Below are positions 1 through 9,870 of a stretch of DNA of 64,000 nucleotides, one piece after another. The stretch is taken from the NCBI RefSeq assembly GCF_000472285.1, contig NZ_KI421413.1, positions 181,167 to 245,166 on the forward strand, given 5' to 3'. Below the pieces are notes generated by a model. It was not told where the DNA came from. It ran no database searches and saw nothing but the letters and a program-made list of their open reading frames with translations. A program made the translations under genes and the position numbers. The stretch's first letter is position 1, and each line of letters begins with the position of its first letter. This DNA comes from Desulfuromonas sp. TF (GTDB taxonomy: Bacteria > Desulfobacterota > Desulfuromonadia > Desulfuromonadales > ATBO01).

Positions 1-884
1 TCTTCCACGATGCCGTCCACCGGCACCTTCTCCCCCGGGCGGATGCGCAGCCGGTCCCCCTTACGGACCTCTTCCAGGGGAACGTCTTCCTCGCCGCCGT
101 CTCCTCGAAGGCGTCGGGCGGTTTTCGGCGCCAGGCCGAGCAGGGCGCGGATAGCCGCGCCGGTGCGGCTGCGCGCCCGCAGCTCCAGGACCTGACCGAG
201 AAGAACGAGGGTGACGATCACCGCCGCCGCTTCGAAATAGACCGCCACCTCCCCCGTCTCATCGCGGAAGGAAGGGGGAAAGATTTTCGGGGCGAGGACG
301 GCAACGACGCTGTAGATCCAGGCGACGCCGGTTCCGAGGGCGATCAGGGTGAACATGTTGAGATTGCGGCTGAGCAGGGACTGCCAGCCGCGGACGAAGA
401 AGACCCAGCCGCCCCAGAGGACGACCGGAGTGGCCAGCATGAGCTGAATCCAGGCCGCCGTCCGCGCCGGAATCAGGTGCCCGACCCCCGGGATCATGTG
501 CCCCATGGCGATGACAAAGACGGGAGCGGTAAGGACGACGCTGACGACGAAACGCCGCCGCATGTCCCGGTATTCGTCGCTTTCCTCCTCCCCTGCGGTC
601 GGAAGCAGGGGCTCCAGGTCCATGCCGCAGATGGGGCAGGAGCCCGGCCCCTGCCGCACCACCTCCGGATGCATCGGGCAGGTGTATTCCCTCCCCTGTG
701 CTTCCCTTGTCGTTTCCTCGGCCTCTTGGTCTTTCTCGTCTCGTGACCGCAGGGTGCCCGCCGGGTCTGCAGCGAATTTTCCGCGGCATTTTTCCGAGCA
801 GAAGTAGTACGTCTTTCCCTCCCACTCGGTCGTTGCGGCAGCCTGCTCAGGAGTCACTTCCATTCCGCATACGGGGTCTTTCAT
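1..884 (-). CDS. Copper-type heavy-metal P1B ATPase, N-terminal part (cut by window edge)
   Basis: About 294 codons are visible and the gene continues past the left edge. Translation from the ATG at 884, preceded by GAAAGGAAAT, gives a YHS metal-binding domain (residues 1-45, DPVCGM near the start and FCSEKC). A heavy-metal-binding motif follows at about 67-95 (CPMH then CPICGM), then several membrane helices from about 112. The reading ends at the start of the actuator domain ([10 protein letters not shown]). The phosphorylation DKTG and membrane CPC motifs would lie outside the window, so metal specificity is inferred from the YHS/CopA-like domain order. It lies 22 bases after the VKOR/SPW gene and is probably cotranscribed with it. 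Likely role: Cu(I)/Ag(I) export across the inner membrane. Confidence 0.85.
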   Translation of the reverse strand, partial: MKDPVCGMEVTPEQAAATTEWEGKTYYFCSEKCRGKFAADPAGTLRSRDEKDQEAEETTREAQGREYTCPMHPEVVRQGPGSCPICGMDLEPLLPTAGEEESDEYRDMRRRFVVSVVLTAPVFVIAMGHMIPGVGHLIPARTAAWIQLMLATPVVLWGGWVFFVRGWQSLLSRNLNMFTLIALGTGVAWIYSVVAVLAPKIFPPSFRDETGEVAVYFEAAAVIVTLVLLGQVLELRARSRTGAAIRALLGLAPKTARRLRGDGGEEDVPLEEVRKGDRLRIRPGEKVPVDGIVE

Positions 885-906
885 CGTTCCATTTCCTTTC
901 GCCGGT

Positions 907-2406
907 TCAGCGCACGAACCGGTCCCAGGCTCCGAAGGATTCCCTGATCTTTCCACGAGGGAGGCTGAGAGCGATCACGGCCAGCCCGACCAGCAGATCA
1001 TTGATGCGCCCGGCGCTCGAAGCTCCTGTCAGCAGGAAGGGACATGCCCCCACCGCCAGCCCGACCGCTACGTTCAGGTAACGGCCGACCCGGACCGGTT
1101 CCCCCATGGCGATCACGGAGATGGTGACGATCAGGGCCCCGGAGATGTGCTCGACGTCGGCCATCGGCTTAATCGCCTCGAAAAGGGCCGGCGCTCCCAT
1201 CAGCCAGGCGCCCAGGAGGACCGAGACGAGCAGCGTCCAAGGGAAGGTCATCCCCCAGAGCGAAGCCCGGAAGAGCCGCCACGGTTGCTTCGGGAATTCG
1301 GCGATGGCCGGTGATCGCTCATCCATTTTCCCCTCGACCGTATCTCCTTTCCAGAAGGTGCGCCAGAACGGTTTCCCCTCCCGCTTCGCCTGGACCATGA
1401 ACTGGGACATGGCGATCACCTCATCCACCTGCAAAGGGATCATCGGCAGCATGATCGCGGCGGCCAGCAGGCAGAAGGTGCACCAGTACCCGACCATGAC
1501 GGGCTGTGAGGCAACGAGAAAAATATGAACCAGCCCGAGGGGAATGACGAGGATTCCGAAGAAAGTGACCATCCAGGGCATCGTCCGCCAGCGCCCCTGG
1601 CTCCCCATCCATCCCATGAGGAACTCCATGGTGTAGGCCAGGGCTCCGAGCCCGCCGTCAGAGATGGGGAGGGACTCGGACATCTTGGAGGTCAGGATTT
1701 TGCGGCTTCCCTCCCCGAAGAAGGGGTCCCAGACGTCGGGGAGGTAGCCGAGCTGAAACGCAGCCAGATAGCGCGAGACCAGCCAACCGGCGAAACCCAG
1801 GGAAATCATGATCGATCGCTGCACCCAGGAGGACGGATTGTACGACCAGCCGGGAGGGAGGTCCGGACCCATCTTCATGTAACTGATCATCGCCGGCATG
1901 CCCGGGATGAGGATGGTGAGGGCGATGACCAGCGTCCCGACCAGGGTGCCGTTCAGGTAAGCGAAAGCGTTCGGCGCCCAGAAAAGGAGGGGCGCGGCGT
2001 TCAGCCAGACGCCGACGCCGCAGGCGAGCCAGAGGGCCAGTGGGCGGCCGGGGATGAGCGCTCTCCAGCCGAGGATGATGAGGAGCAGGCCGCTTGCGAA
2101 ATCGCTCCAGGTCATGGCTGAGATCCGGGCGGCGTCGGAGAGCCAGAGTTCGCGCCCTCCGGGAGGCGAGACGACGCCGATCCCGTAAGAAAAGGTGAAG
2201 GGAGCGACCGCTGTCCAGAAGCCGAGGAGGATCAGGGTCCAATAGACCCAGAGGGTCTTGTGGTGATGGTCGGTCAGCATCTGCTGCCGCTGCTCCGACG
2301 ACATGCCATGCCCCTCCCTCCCTTTTTCGCCGTGCTGACCCATGGCCATCGGCCGGCTGACTCCCCGCTTCCCCATTCCGCCGTGTCCGCCTTTTTTCTG
2401 CCCCAC
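907..2406 (-). CDS. VKOR-like / SPW-repeat polytopic membrane protein with His-Gly-Met-rich N-terminus
   Basis: A 499-residue integral membrane protein starting at GTG (2406), with AGGGAGGAAC eight bases upstream. Residues 1-50 are soluble and rich in Gly, His and Met. About ten hydrophobic helices follow from residue 52. A CTFC motif at residues 309-312 in a membrane segment matches the redox CxxC of vitamin K epoxide reductase homologues, and the flanking helices resemble SPW-repeat proteins. The second cysteine pair of classical bacterial VKOR (periplasmic loop) is absent; that loop reads [10 protein letters not shown]. Its position directly upstream of a copper ATPase suggests a role in metal or thiol redox at the envelope, but this is inference from context and no function is proven for this fusion. 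Confidence 0.6.
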   Translation of the reverse strand: MGQKKGGHGGMGKRGVSRPMAMGQHGEKGREGHGMSSEQRQQMLTDHHHKTLWVYWTLILLGFWTAVAPFTFSYGIGVVSPPGGRELWLSDAARISAMTWSDFASGLLLIILGWRALIPGRPLALWLACGVGVWLNAAPLLFWAPNAFAYLNGTLVGTLVIALTILIPGMPAMISYMKMGPDLPPGWSYNPSSWVQRSIMISLGFAGWLVSRYLAAFQLGYLPDVWDPFFGEGSRKILTSKMSESLPISDGGLGALAYTMEFLMGWMGSQGRWRTMPWMVTFFGILVIPLGLVHIFLVASQPVMVGYWCTFCLLAAAIMLPMIPLQVDEVIAMSQFMVQAKREGKPFWRTFWKGDTVEGKMDERSPAIAEFPKQPWRLFRASLWGMTFPWTLLVSVLLGAWLMGAPALFEAIKPMADVEHISGALIVTISVIAMGEPVRVGRYLNVAVGLAVGACPFLLTGASSAGRINDLLVGLAVIALSLPRGKIRESFGAWDRFVR

Positions 2407-2521
2407 CCTCTGTTCCTCCCTTAACTTTTCATTTCTGATTTGATTCTATAGTGTTGAGCTTCCGATGCAATCGACGTCCGTCGAACCTTGTCAACCTGCC
2501 GGTGAAGGTTACTATTTCGTT

Positions 2522-4378
2522 ATGGCGGAAAAACAGAAGCACTACAGCAAAATTGCCGATTACGGCCTCATCGGCAACCTGCATTCGGTGGCTCTGGTCG
2601 GGCTCGACGGCTCCATCGACTGGCTGTGCCTCCCCCACCTCGACTCTCCGAGCGTCTTCGGCGCACTCCTCGATTGCCGCCGGGGCGGCCGCTTTGCCGT
2701 GAGGCCACGGGAGCCGTGGGAATCGACAGCAACCTACCTCCCCGACACCAATGTCCTGGTGACCCGTTTCCGTACCAGCGGCGGCATCCTGAGAGTCACC
2801 GACTTCATGCCCGTCACCGCCGAAAGGGAAGAGATCCCCGACGACCGGCACATGCTTTTCCGTCTCCTTGAGGTGGAGCAAGGGCGGGTGGAGTTCGAGG
2901 TCGTCTTCGAACCCCGCTTCGATTACGGACGGGGCGCGACCCGCCTGGAGAGGCGCCCCCAGGGCCTCATCGCAAGGGGAAACGGTGAAAGACTCTCCTT
3001 CTCTGCCACGTTGCCGCTTCGGGTTGAAGGTGACCGGGGATATGCGGCCGGCATCCTTGTGGCCGGCGAGGAAGCCTGCCTGCATCTGCGTTTCGCCAGG
3101 GAGGACCCGGAAGCCGTTGATCTGGATGAGAGTCGAAGATTGCTCGAGGCGACCGTCCGTTTCTGGCGCGGATGGCTGGGCCGCTGCGAGGCGAAACGTC
3201 GGATCGATCCAGGCCCTTACCGGGACCAGGCGATTCGATCCCTCCTCGTCCTCAAGCTTCTCTTCTACGGTCCTACGGGCAGTCTCGCCGCCGCGGCGAC
3301 CACTTCCCTGCCGGAAGAGATCGGCGGTGTCCGTAACTGGGATTACCGGTTCTGCTGGATCAGGGACGCGGCGATGACAGCGGAGATCTTCTGGAAGATG
3401 GGGCACCGGGAGGAACTGAAGGACTACCTAAGCTGGGTGGAGACGGTGATCAGCAGAGGTGACGGAAAAAACCTGGAAATCCTTTATCGCCTCTCGGGGA
3501 ACGCGGCTACGCGGGAGATGGAACTCATGCACCTGGAGGGCTATATGGGCTCGCGGCCGGTGAGGATCGGCAATGCAGCAACCGGCCAGAAACAGCATGG
3601 GATCTATGGGCATCTTATGGCCGGCGCCGAGCTCCTGTCGGCCTCCGGGGAAGAGTTCCCGAAAGAGCTATGGCCTCACATGTGCCGCTACTGTGAGCAT
3701 GTGGTGGAACACTGGCACGAGACGGACGTTTCCATTTGGGAGATGCGGGGACCGCCGCGGCACCATGTTCATTCAAAGGTCATGTGCTGGACCGCCCTGG
3801 ACCGGGGGGTGAAGATCGCCCGCCGCCACGGTTTCGACGGCGCACTGGATAAATGGGAAGCGATCCGGGACGAGATCCGGCGCGAGGTCCTGAATCGGGG
3901 GTGGAGCGAGGGTCGGCAGGCGTTCGTCCTTGCCTACGACTCCGAAGACCTGGACGCCAGCAACCTCATTATTCCCATTGTCGGTTTTCTCCCCTTCGAT
4001 GATCCGCGGGTGCTGGCCACCGTCCGGACCGTTCAGCTGGAATTGGGGAAAGACGGCCTTCTCTACCGTTATCGAGTCGACGACGGCCTGCCCGGCTCGG
4101 AGGGAAGATTTCTCCTCTGCACCTGCTGGCTCATCATCAATCTGGCCCGGCAGGGACGGGTCGCCGAGGCGGAACTCCTTTTGAAACGGCTGCAGGATAC
4201 GGGCAACCACCTTGGCCTCTTCAGCGAGCAGTACGACCCTGACCTTCGGCTGCAGCTCGGCAACTTCCCTCAGGCCTTCACCCATCTCGGCTACCTCCAG
4301 GCGATCTGCGCCATTCAGGAGGAGAAAAGAACTGGAGAAAAAGGGGGGCCCTCAGAAGCCCAGGAACCCATTTATTGA
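2522..4378 (+). CDS. Glycoside hydrolase family 15 (glucoamylase/trehalase-like)
   Basis: 618 residues. The N-terminus (IADYGLIGNLHSVALVG, then DGSIDWLCLP) is the hallmark start of bacterial GH15 proteins and supports the ATG at 2522 over the in-frame ATG at 2465. The (alpha/alpha)6 catalytic domain begins near residue 230. The two expected acidic catalytic residues are visible: Glu407 in the WEMRG stretch and Glu569 in SEQYDP. There is no signal peptide, so it should act in the cytoplasm on alpha-linked glucosides such as maltodextrins or trehalose; the substrate cannot be read from sequence. It is divergent from the VKOR-like gene. A glucan phosphorylase lies 25 kb away in the same window, consistent with glycogen or trehalose turnover. 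Confidence 0.85.
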   Translation: MAEKQKHYSKIADYGLIGNLHSVALVGLDGSIDWLCLPHLDSPSVFGALLDCRRGGRFAVRPREPWESTATYLPDTNVLVTRFRTSGGILRVTDFMPVTAEREEIPDDRHMLFRLLEVEQGRVEFEVVFEPRFDYGRGATRLERRPQGLIARGNGERLSFSATLPLRVEGDRGYAAGILVAGEEACLHLRFAREDPEAVDLDESRRLLEATVRFWRGWLGRCEAKRRIDPGPYRDQAIRSLLVLKLLFYGPTGSLAAAATTSLPEEIGGVRNWDYRFCWIRDAAMTAEIFWKMGHREELKDYLSWVETVISRGDGKNLEILYRLSGNAATREMELMHLEGYMGSRPVRIGNAATGQKQHGIYGHLMAGAELLSASGEEFPKELWPHMCRYCEHVVEHWHETDVSIWEMRGPPRHHVHSKVMCWTALDRGVKIARRHGFDGALDKWEAIRDEIRREVLNRGWSEGRQAFVLAYDSEDLDASNLIIPIVGFLPFDDPRVLATVRTVQLELGKDGLLYRYRVDDGLPGSEGRFLLCTCWLIINLARQGRVAEAELLLKRLQDTGNHLGLFSEQYDPDLRLQLGNFPQAFTHLGYLQAICAIQEEKRTGEKGGPSEAQEPIY

Positions 4379-4453
4379 AGGCCAACCATGTGGATCAACC
4401 GCCTGCTGAGTTGAACGGACGGACCCGAATCTAAAGCTTGTTGAAAAATGCTC

Positions 4454-5125
4454 CTAGTAAAAACCCTTCTTTTTGCGTGAGGTCTTGCCGAGAATCCAAC
4501 CGGCGAGAAGAACCCCGCCGCCGGCGAGGAACCATTTGACGGCGCCGGTGAAGAGTATGTTCTCATTCTCCTCCCGCAGTTGGTCGACCTCACTCGAAAG
4601 CCGGATGCTGAGGGCCTCCAGGCGATCACGTTCGGCTGCCAGTTCCACCACATCGGCCGATTTGGTCTGCAGATCGGCATATTCCGCGCTCACCGTGTCC
4701 AGTTTTTTCTGCAGATCGGCTAAGGCGGCGTCTCCTCCGGCGCGTTCCCTGCGGGTGTTCTCCAGTTCGGTCGTCAGTTCCGCCTGCCGGGTCTCCAGCT
4801 GTTTCATCTTATCCTGAAGCCGCTCCCGCTCTTTCTCGAGGCGGGCGATAACGATCGGCTTCGGCGTTTCGGTGGTGAGAAACTGCTTCTGCACCCAACC
4901 CTCGGTGCCGTCCGGGGTGCGGACGAAGAGGTGACCCTTCTCCCCCTCTTCCAGAATTTCCAGCGGAGTTCCGGCCTTGAGCATTTTCAGTATTTTGTAC
5001 TGATCGCCCTGCCCGGTGCGCAAGGTGATCATCAACTGGTCCGAGACATATTGGGTAGCCGCCAGTGCTTGAGCGGCAGGGAGGATGAAGAGGCCCAACA
5101 ACAAAAAAAGTACAGCTTTTCGCAT
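4454..5125 (-). CDS. SH3 and anchor-domain protein (TIGR04211-like)
   Basis: 223 residues. Residues 1-22 are a signal peptide ending in AQALA. An SH3-type domain follows (about 25-88, with YVSDQLMITLRTGQG and GWVQKQF), then a long coiled coil (about 95-195). The C-terminal end is one membrane helix (about 195-215) and a basic tail (KTSRKKKG). This is the signal-SH3-coiled coil-anchor layout of the TIGR04211 family (YgiM-like). It should be an inner-membrane protein with most of its mass in the periplasm, possibly binding the cell wall; its exact role is unknown. It is a single gene, convergent with the GH15 gene, and I see no clear terminator in the 75 bases between them. Confidence 0.8.
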   Translation of the reverse strand: MRKAVLFLLLGLFILPAAQALAATQYVSDQLMITLRTGQGDQYKILKMLKAGTPLEILEEGEKGHLFVRTPDGTEGWVQKQFLTTETPKPIVIARLEKERERLQDKMKQLETRQAELTTELENTRRERAGGDAALADLQKKLDTVSAEYADLQTKSADVVELAAERDRLEALSIRLSSEVDQLREENENILFTGAVKWFLAGGGVLLAGWILGKTSRKKKGFY

Positions 5126-5385
5126 TCTTTCTCCTTCTCTGGATATTTAATGCCGGCCGGATTCGATCGGCCGCTGCGCCGGCATCCCGGGAGCGGAAAG
5201 TTCCCTGGGTAAATTCGGATGAGCGCAATTATCCCCAAACATCCACTGAAAAATCAACCAAATTAGTTACAATATGAGATCATCAATCCCCCTGTCCTCG
5301 ACGTTTCGCGGGCTCGAAAGTCTGGTAGGAAAGCCCGCCTGATTTCGCGGGCCAGGACCTCACCACCAAGCCACGAGGAGGAACT

Positions 5386-5739
5386 ATGGCTGAGTCAACG
5401 ACCAAATTAACGGTCTCCGGCGGCGACCCTCAGCATCTGGCCGAGATGACCGCTTATCAGCAGGGCTCAGTCGTCAGCCGAACCCTGCTGCAGGACGAAA
5501 GCGGCACCCTCACCGTATTCAGCTTTGATGAAGGACAGGCCCTGTCGGAGCACACCGTGCCATTCAATGCCTTTATCCAGGTCCTGGACGGACAAGCCGA
5601 AATAACCATCGGCGGCAAGCCCTGCCTGGTGAACGCCGGGGAAATCGTGCTGATGCCCGGAGGTATCTCCCACAAAGTGCACGCGATCAAACGTTTTAAA
5701 ATGCTCCTGACAATGTTCAAGACCAAAGTCGGCGGATAA
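5386..5739 (+). CDS. Small cupin-domain protein
   Basis: 117 residues with a strong ribosome site (GAGGAGGAAC) before the ATG at 5386. The sequence is one beta-barrel cupin: motif 1 is degenerate (SEHTVPFNAFIQVLDG) and motif 2 reads GEIVLMPGGISHKV. Only one His of the usual HxH pair is present, so metal binding and catalysis are uncertain. Such small cupins often bind ligands or detoxify small molecules; no specific function can be assigned. It is transcribed alone, towards the FadL-type gene, whose stop codon is 23 bases away. The 260 bases upstream (5126-5385) contain a repeated TTTCGCGGGC word and no other gene that I can see. Confidence 0.75.
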   Translation: MAESTTKLTVSGGDPQHLAEMTAYQQGSVVSRTLLQDESGTLTVFSFDEGQALSEHTVPFNAFIQVLDGQAEITIGGKPCLVNAGEIVLMPGGISHKVHAIKRFKMLLTMFKTKVGG

Positions 5740-5762
5740 CAGGACGAGGAAAGGGAGTGTAA

Positions 5763-7070
5763 CTAGAAGCGATAGCCGGCACTCAGCGCCAGCAGGTAGA
5801 TATCTGCCTGGTATTCCCCGTTCGCCGTGCCCTCCGGCTGCCCGGTCAGGGCCGAGGCCAAGTCGTCGCCAAGTTCATTTTTTTTCCTGCGGTCCTCGTG
5901 GTGCTCCAGACCGAAGGCGCCGGAGATGGTCCACGCACCGCAGCGCAGTTCGCTGCCGATCGTGAAGAGATGCGCGTCGGTATCGGGAATGAGCGGTTCG
6001 AAGGTGCTGCGGGGCACGGCGTTCTGTCCGTAGAGATACCCGGCGTTCAGGGCAATCGCTTCATTGATCTGGTACCGGCCGCCGAGATTATAGGTCCAGG
6101 TGGATTTCCAGTCCCGAGGGATGACCTTTTCGGGCTGGCCGAAGACAGGCGAATCGAACTCTATCCTAAGCTCTTCCGTGGACTCCCAGTCCTCCCAGCG
6201 CACCCCGATTTCGATGATCAGCGGATTAACGACCTGAACGGCAACGCCGGCGGTGGCCTGGGCGGGCAATCGGATGTCGGCATCCCCGCCGGTATCCGGA
6301 AACAGCCCGGTCAGCAGAGGGTTGACGCCACTGAAGTTCACCTCGCCTTCCACATCCACATCGATATGGCTGCGGAAGGTCGCTCCGATGGAAATACGAT
6401 CCGTGGCCTTGAAGAGGGCCCCTACGTTGTACCCGGCGCCCCAGCCGTCCCCTTCAAACTTCTGACCAATGTCGTTGAGGAGGCCTGGCAGATCGGGGAG
6501 CAAGTCTCCGGACTGTGCATCTGCGATGATGTAGGCCGCGGTCTGATTGACCTTGCTTTCCAGGGTGGCGTCGAGATAGAGCACGTTGAGACCGGCAGCC
6601 AGCGAGAAGCGGTCGCTGACCCGGACGGAGATGACCGGGTTGAGGTTCAGGGTGAACACATCGCCCGAAGTCCCCAGGTAGCGCCCCTCGTAATCGTCGC
6701 CCCACTCGGTTGAGAGACCGAAAGGGAAGAAGACGCCGAGCCCAGCGGTGACCGTCTCATTCGCCTGGTGAGTGTAGTAGAAGGTTGATGGGAAGTTCCA
6801 ATCCGATTTGACTTCTTCACTGCCGCCGCTGTCCAGTCTGACCTTGCGGTCGGCGTAGATTCCGGTGGCGCCGATTTCCATCTGCCGGCCGGGCACGTCG
6901 TTGAGCAGCGCAGGGTTGAAGTAGAGCGAGGAGGGTCCGGTCGAATGGGCGACAACCGCGTTGGCCTGGCCGAGAGCGGCCGCGTTCTGGGTAAAGACGC
7001 CGAAACCGGAGGCCAGCGCCGAAACCGGGAACAAAAGAAAGCAGAAAATGCACCAAATTAATTTTGACAT
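5763..7070 (-). CDS. FadL/OMPP1-family outer membrane transport protein
   Basis: 435 residues with a signal peptide (cleavage after ALA near residue 20). The mature start, SGFGVFTQNAAALGQANAV, is the typical FadL N-terminus whose plug segment enters the barrel. The rest shows alternating beta strands and ends in an aromatic residue (LSAGYRF), as outer-membrane barrels do. Family members carry long-chain fatty acids or other hydrophobic compounds such as aromatic hydrocarbons across the outer membrane; the substrate here is not known. It is divergent from the histidine kinase at 7286, and the 215-base spacer should hold both promoters. No neighbouring catabolic genes are visible. Confidence 0.85.
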   Translation of the reverse strand: MSKLIWCIFCFLLFPVSALASGFGVFTQNAAALGQANAVVAHSTGPSSLYFNPALLNDVPGRQMEIGATGIYADRKVRLDSGGSEEVKSDWNFPSTFYYTHQANETVTAGLGVFFPFGLSTEWGDDYEGRYLGTSGDVFTLNLNPVISVRVSDRFSLAAGLNVLYLDATLESKVNQTAAYIIADAQSGDLLPDLPGLLNDIGQKFEGDGWGAGYNVGALFKATDRISIGATFRSHIDVDVEGEVNFSGVNPLLTGLFPDTGGDADIRLPAQATAGVAVQVVNPLIIEIGVRWEDWESTEELRIEFDSPVFGQPEKVIPRDWKSTWTYNLGGRYQINEAIALNAGYLYGQNAVPRSTFEPLIPDTDAHLFTIGSELRCGAWTISGAFGLEHHEDRRKKNELGDDLASALTGQPEGTANGEYQADIYLLALSAGYRF

Positions 7071-7216
7071 ATTTCCTTCCTCAACTGCTTCACGTCCACT
7101 CTCCTATAACCACCCAATAAAACAGCGCCAATGTAGCCCAGCCGTGATCATCGGTCAAGTATCCAGGGATTTCACCTCGCAACGAGTGACAATACTCTTT
7201 CCTCCAACCGCTTTCC

Positions 7217-7225
7217 TGTGATAAT
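7217..7225 (+). promoter_or_regulatory. Candidate extended -10 promoter for the hybrid kinase
   Basis: TGTGATAAT is a good extended -10 element (TGn plus GATAAT) lying 61 bases before the kinase ATG. There is no convincing -35 box at the standard distance, which extended -10 promoters can tolerate. Weak evidence on its own. Confidence 0.35.
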
Positions 7226-7285
7226 CTAGCACTTTCACGGCACCTGTAACCAGACGGTATCCGACTGAAATCCAGGCAGGAAACC

Positions 7286-9865
7286 ATGTCTCCTCGTCCC
7301 GACCATCGGCTTTACAACAGCCGCGTCATTGATACTTATCTCCGCCTGTTGCGAAAATCCTATCCCCAGGTTGAAATTCCGATTCTGCTCGACTACTCCG
7401 GGATGAAACCTTACCAGACAGCCGACCCCGGTCATTGGTTCTCACAGAAGCAGATCGACCGCTTTTATGACAAACTGGTAGAACTGTGCAAGAATCCCGA
7501 TGTTGCACGCGAGGCGGGGCAATACGCCGCTTCGGCCGATGCACTGGGATCTTTCCGTCAGTACGTTCTGGGCATGTTGGGCCCCTCCAGTGCCTTTGCG
7601 TTCATCGGCAAGTCCGCCTCCCGCCTGACCCGTTCGGCTTCGTACACCTCGCGTCGACTCGGTCCCTGTAAAGTCGAGGTAACTGTGCGACCTTACCCCG
7701 GCGTAGAGGAGAGAGAATTCCAGTGCGCCAACCGATTGGGGTGGTTCGAGGCGGCGGTGCGACTATTTGATCAAAAAATGGAAAAAATTGAACACCCTCA
7801 GTGTCTTTTCCGGGGTGATTCGGTTTGCCGATATGTCATCTCCTGGACGAAGCTTCCTTTCACTTTTTGGAAAAAATTACGGAACATAGGACTTCTCAGC
7901 CTCCCTCCGCTCTTTGCGTCCCCCTTCATTTTTTCATCCTTTATTTCTCCCCTTCCCCCTCTTCTGGGAGGGTCGCTGATTGTTTCGCTTCTGGCGCTTT
8001 TTGCTGAGATCGAGGATAAGATCAGGCTCAAAAACCAGGTTGACCAGATCCGTCAAGAAACAGATAAAGCTCTGAACAAGATCAACATGAATCATGACAA
8101 TGCGCTGCTGACCGAAGAGGTTGGCCGCGCCATCAGTCAGGAAACTCACCTGCAATCGATCCTGGAACGCGTGGTGGAGCTGATATCTCAACAGATGAAT
8201 TTTGACCGGGTGATGGTTTTTCTCCCCAACCGGGAACAAACCTGTCTCGAACTTCGTGCAGAGTATGGCTTTTCCGAAAGCAGTCGGGTCCTGCTCCAGG
8301 ATCTTTCACTTCCCATCGATCCTTCCCATCGAGAAAGGCTTGTGGCCAAAGCCTTTTGGGAGCAGGAATCGGTCCTGGTGGAGAATCTGGATGAAATGAA
8401 AGGGGCCTTTTCCCCCGAGGGGTTCCGCCTGATTAAGGAATTGAGAGCAGAATCCTTTCTTTGTTGCCCCATCGTCTGCAACGGCACGTCTCTGGGGATT
8501 CTGGCAGCGGATAAAAATACTGAGAACAACCCCCTTTTACAAACCGACCTGAGTCTGATGGATGGGATTGCCGCCTATATCGGCATCGCCATGAGAAATG
8601 CCGATCTCCTGGCGAACATGGAGAGACAGTTGGCGCAGATCCGGGAAAAGGACGAAGAACTCGCCAGACATCGAGAAAATCTAGAGGAACAGGTCAAAGT
8701 TCGAACGATTCAGCTTCTGGAGGCTTTACGGGTTGCCGAAGCTGCCAGCAATGCCAAAAGTGAGTTCCTGGCCAACATGAGCCATGAAATTCGCACCCCC
8801 ATGACCGTTTTCATGGGAGTTGTCGAACACCTTCTTCAGATCGACACAAATCCCGAACGACATCGCATGCTGGAAATGGCGGATCAGTCGGCCCAGCGCC
8901 TGCTCTCCCTGATCGACGATATCCTCGACCTGTCCCGGATCGAGGCGAGTGGAATAGAGATCGAGGAAAGGGAATTCGAACCTCGAAAATGCGTTGGCGG
9001 TGCGGTGGGCTTGTTCCGCCTCTCCGCCCGGGAGAAGAACCTCCGGCTCGAAATAAAAGTTGCGCCCGACGTCCCTAACAGGGTGCTCGGTGATCCGGAC
9101 AAGCTGGGGCAGGTGCTGATCAACTTGGTCGGGAATGCCCTCAAATTCACCCATGATGGTGAAATCCTGGTCTCCGTTCGCCCTTGCGGCGGCACCCTGG
9201 AGTTCGCGGTGGCCGATACGGGTATCGGCATCCCGCAGGAAAAACAGCATCTGCTTTTTAAGAGTTTCAGCCAGACGGACAACTCTTTTCACCGCCAGTA
9301 CGGCGGCAGCGGACTGGGACTGGCGATATCCAAAGGGCTGGTGGAACTGATGGGAGGGCAGATAGATGTTCTGAGCCGGCAAGGAGAAGGAAGCATCTTT
9401 ACCTTCACCCTTCCTTTAAAGGTCGTTTCCGTAAACAAGAGCGCAGAAACACCTGAAATTCCGCCCGTAGATCCTGTCAGGGAAAGTCGTTCAGCCCGCA
9501 TCCTTTTTGCCGAAGATGATCCCGCAATCCAGGAGTTGGTTAAACTGGTCCTTGTCCGAGGCGGCTGGCAGCCGGAGACCGCAGAGACAGGACGGGAGGC
9601 TTTAGAAAAATGGGGGCGGGAAAAATTCGATCTGATCCTGATGGATCTTCAGATGCCCGAGATGGACGGGATCGAGGCGGCCCGCGAGATCCGCAAAAGG
9701 GAAGCGGAAGAAGGCGGGAAACGCACCTGCATCATCGGCCTGACCGCTCATGCCAGCCGCGAGATCAAAGAGGAATGCCTGACATCAGGAATGGATCAGG
9801 TCCTGACAAAGCCCGTCAAGATAAATGACCTCTTTTCGGCTATCGATGCCGGCCTTTCAGACTGA
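7286..9865 (+). CDS. Hybrid sensor histidine kinase (novel sensor domain, GAF, HisKA, HATPase, receiver)
   Basis: 859 residues, ATG at 7286 with a GGCAGGAAACC leader. Layout: a soluble N-terminal domain of about 190 residues ending in a cysteine-containing CLFRGDSVCRY motif reminiscent of V4R small-molecule-binding domains; a hydrophobic hairpin of two helices (about 196-240); coiled coil; a GAF domain (about 280-440); coiled coil; a HisKA dimerisation helix with His500 in the ANMSHEIRTPM box; an HATPase domain with G boxes (GIGIPQ and GGSGLGLAIS); and a C-terminal receiver with phospho-acceptor Asp787 in LILMDLQMPEMDG. It should sense a small molecule and relay phosphate internally. No partner output regulator is adjacent. 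The identity of the N-terminal domain is inference. Confidence 0.9.
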   Translation: MSPRPDHRLYNSRVIDTYLRLLRKSYPQVEIPILLDYSGMKPYQTADPGHWFSQKQIDRFYDKLVELCKNPDVAREAGQYAASADALGSFRQYVLGMLGPSSAFAFIGKSASRLTRSASYTSRRLGPCKVEVTVRPYPGVEEREFQCANRLGWFEAAVRLFDQKMEKIEHPQCLFRGDSVCRYVISWTKLPFTFWKKLRNIGLLSLPPLFASPFIFSSFISPLPPLLGGSLIVSLLALFAEIEDKIRLKNQVDQIRQETDKALNKINMNHDNALLTEEVGRAISQETHLQSILERVVELISQQMNFDRVMVFLPNREQTCLELRAEYGFSESSRVLLQDLSLPIDPSHRERLVAKAFWEQESVLVENLDEMKGAFSPEGFRLIKELRAESFLCCPIVCNGTSLGILAADKNTENNPLLQTDLSLMDGIAAYIGIAMRNADLLANMERQLAQIREKDEELARHRENLEEQVKVRTIQLLEALRVAEAASNAKSEFLANMSHEIRTPMTVFMGVVEHLLQIDTNPERHRMLEMADQSAQRLLSLIDDILDLSRIEASGIEIEEREFEPRKCVGGAVGLFRLSAREKNLRLEIKVAPDVPNRVLGDPDKLGQVLINLVGNALKFTHDGEILVSVRPCGGTLEFAVADTGIGIPQEKQHLLFKSFSQTDNSFHRQYGGSGLGLAISKGLVELMGGQIDVLSRQGEGSIFTFTLPLKVVSVNKSAETPEIPPVDPVRESRSARILFAEDDPAIQELVKLVLVRGGWQPETAETGREALEKWGREKFDLILMDLQMPEMDGIEAAREIRKREAEEGGKRTCIIGLTAHASREIKEECLTSGMDQVLTKPVKINDLFSAIDAGLSD

Positions 9866-9870
9866 AATCA

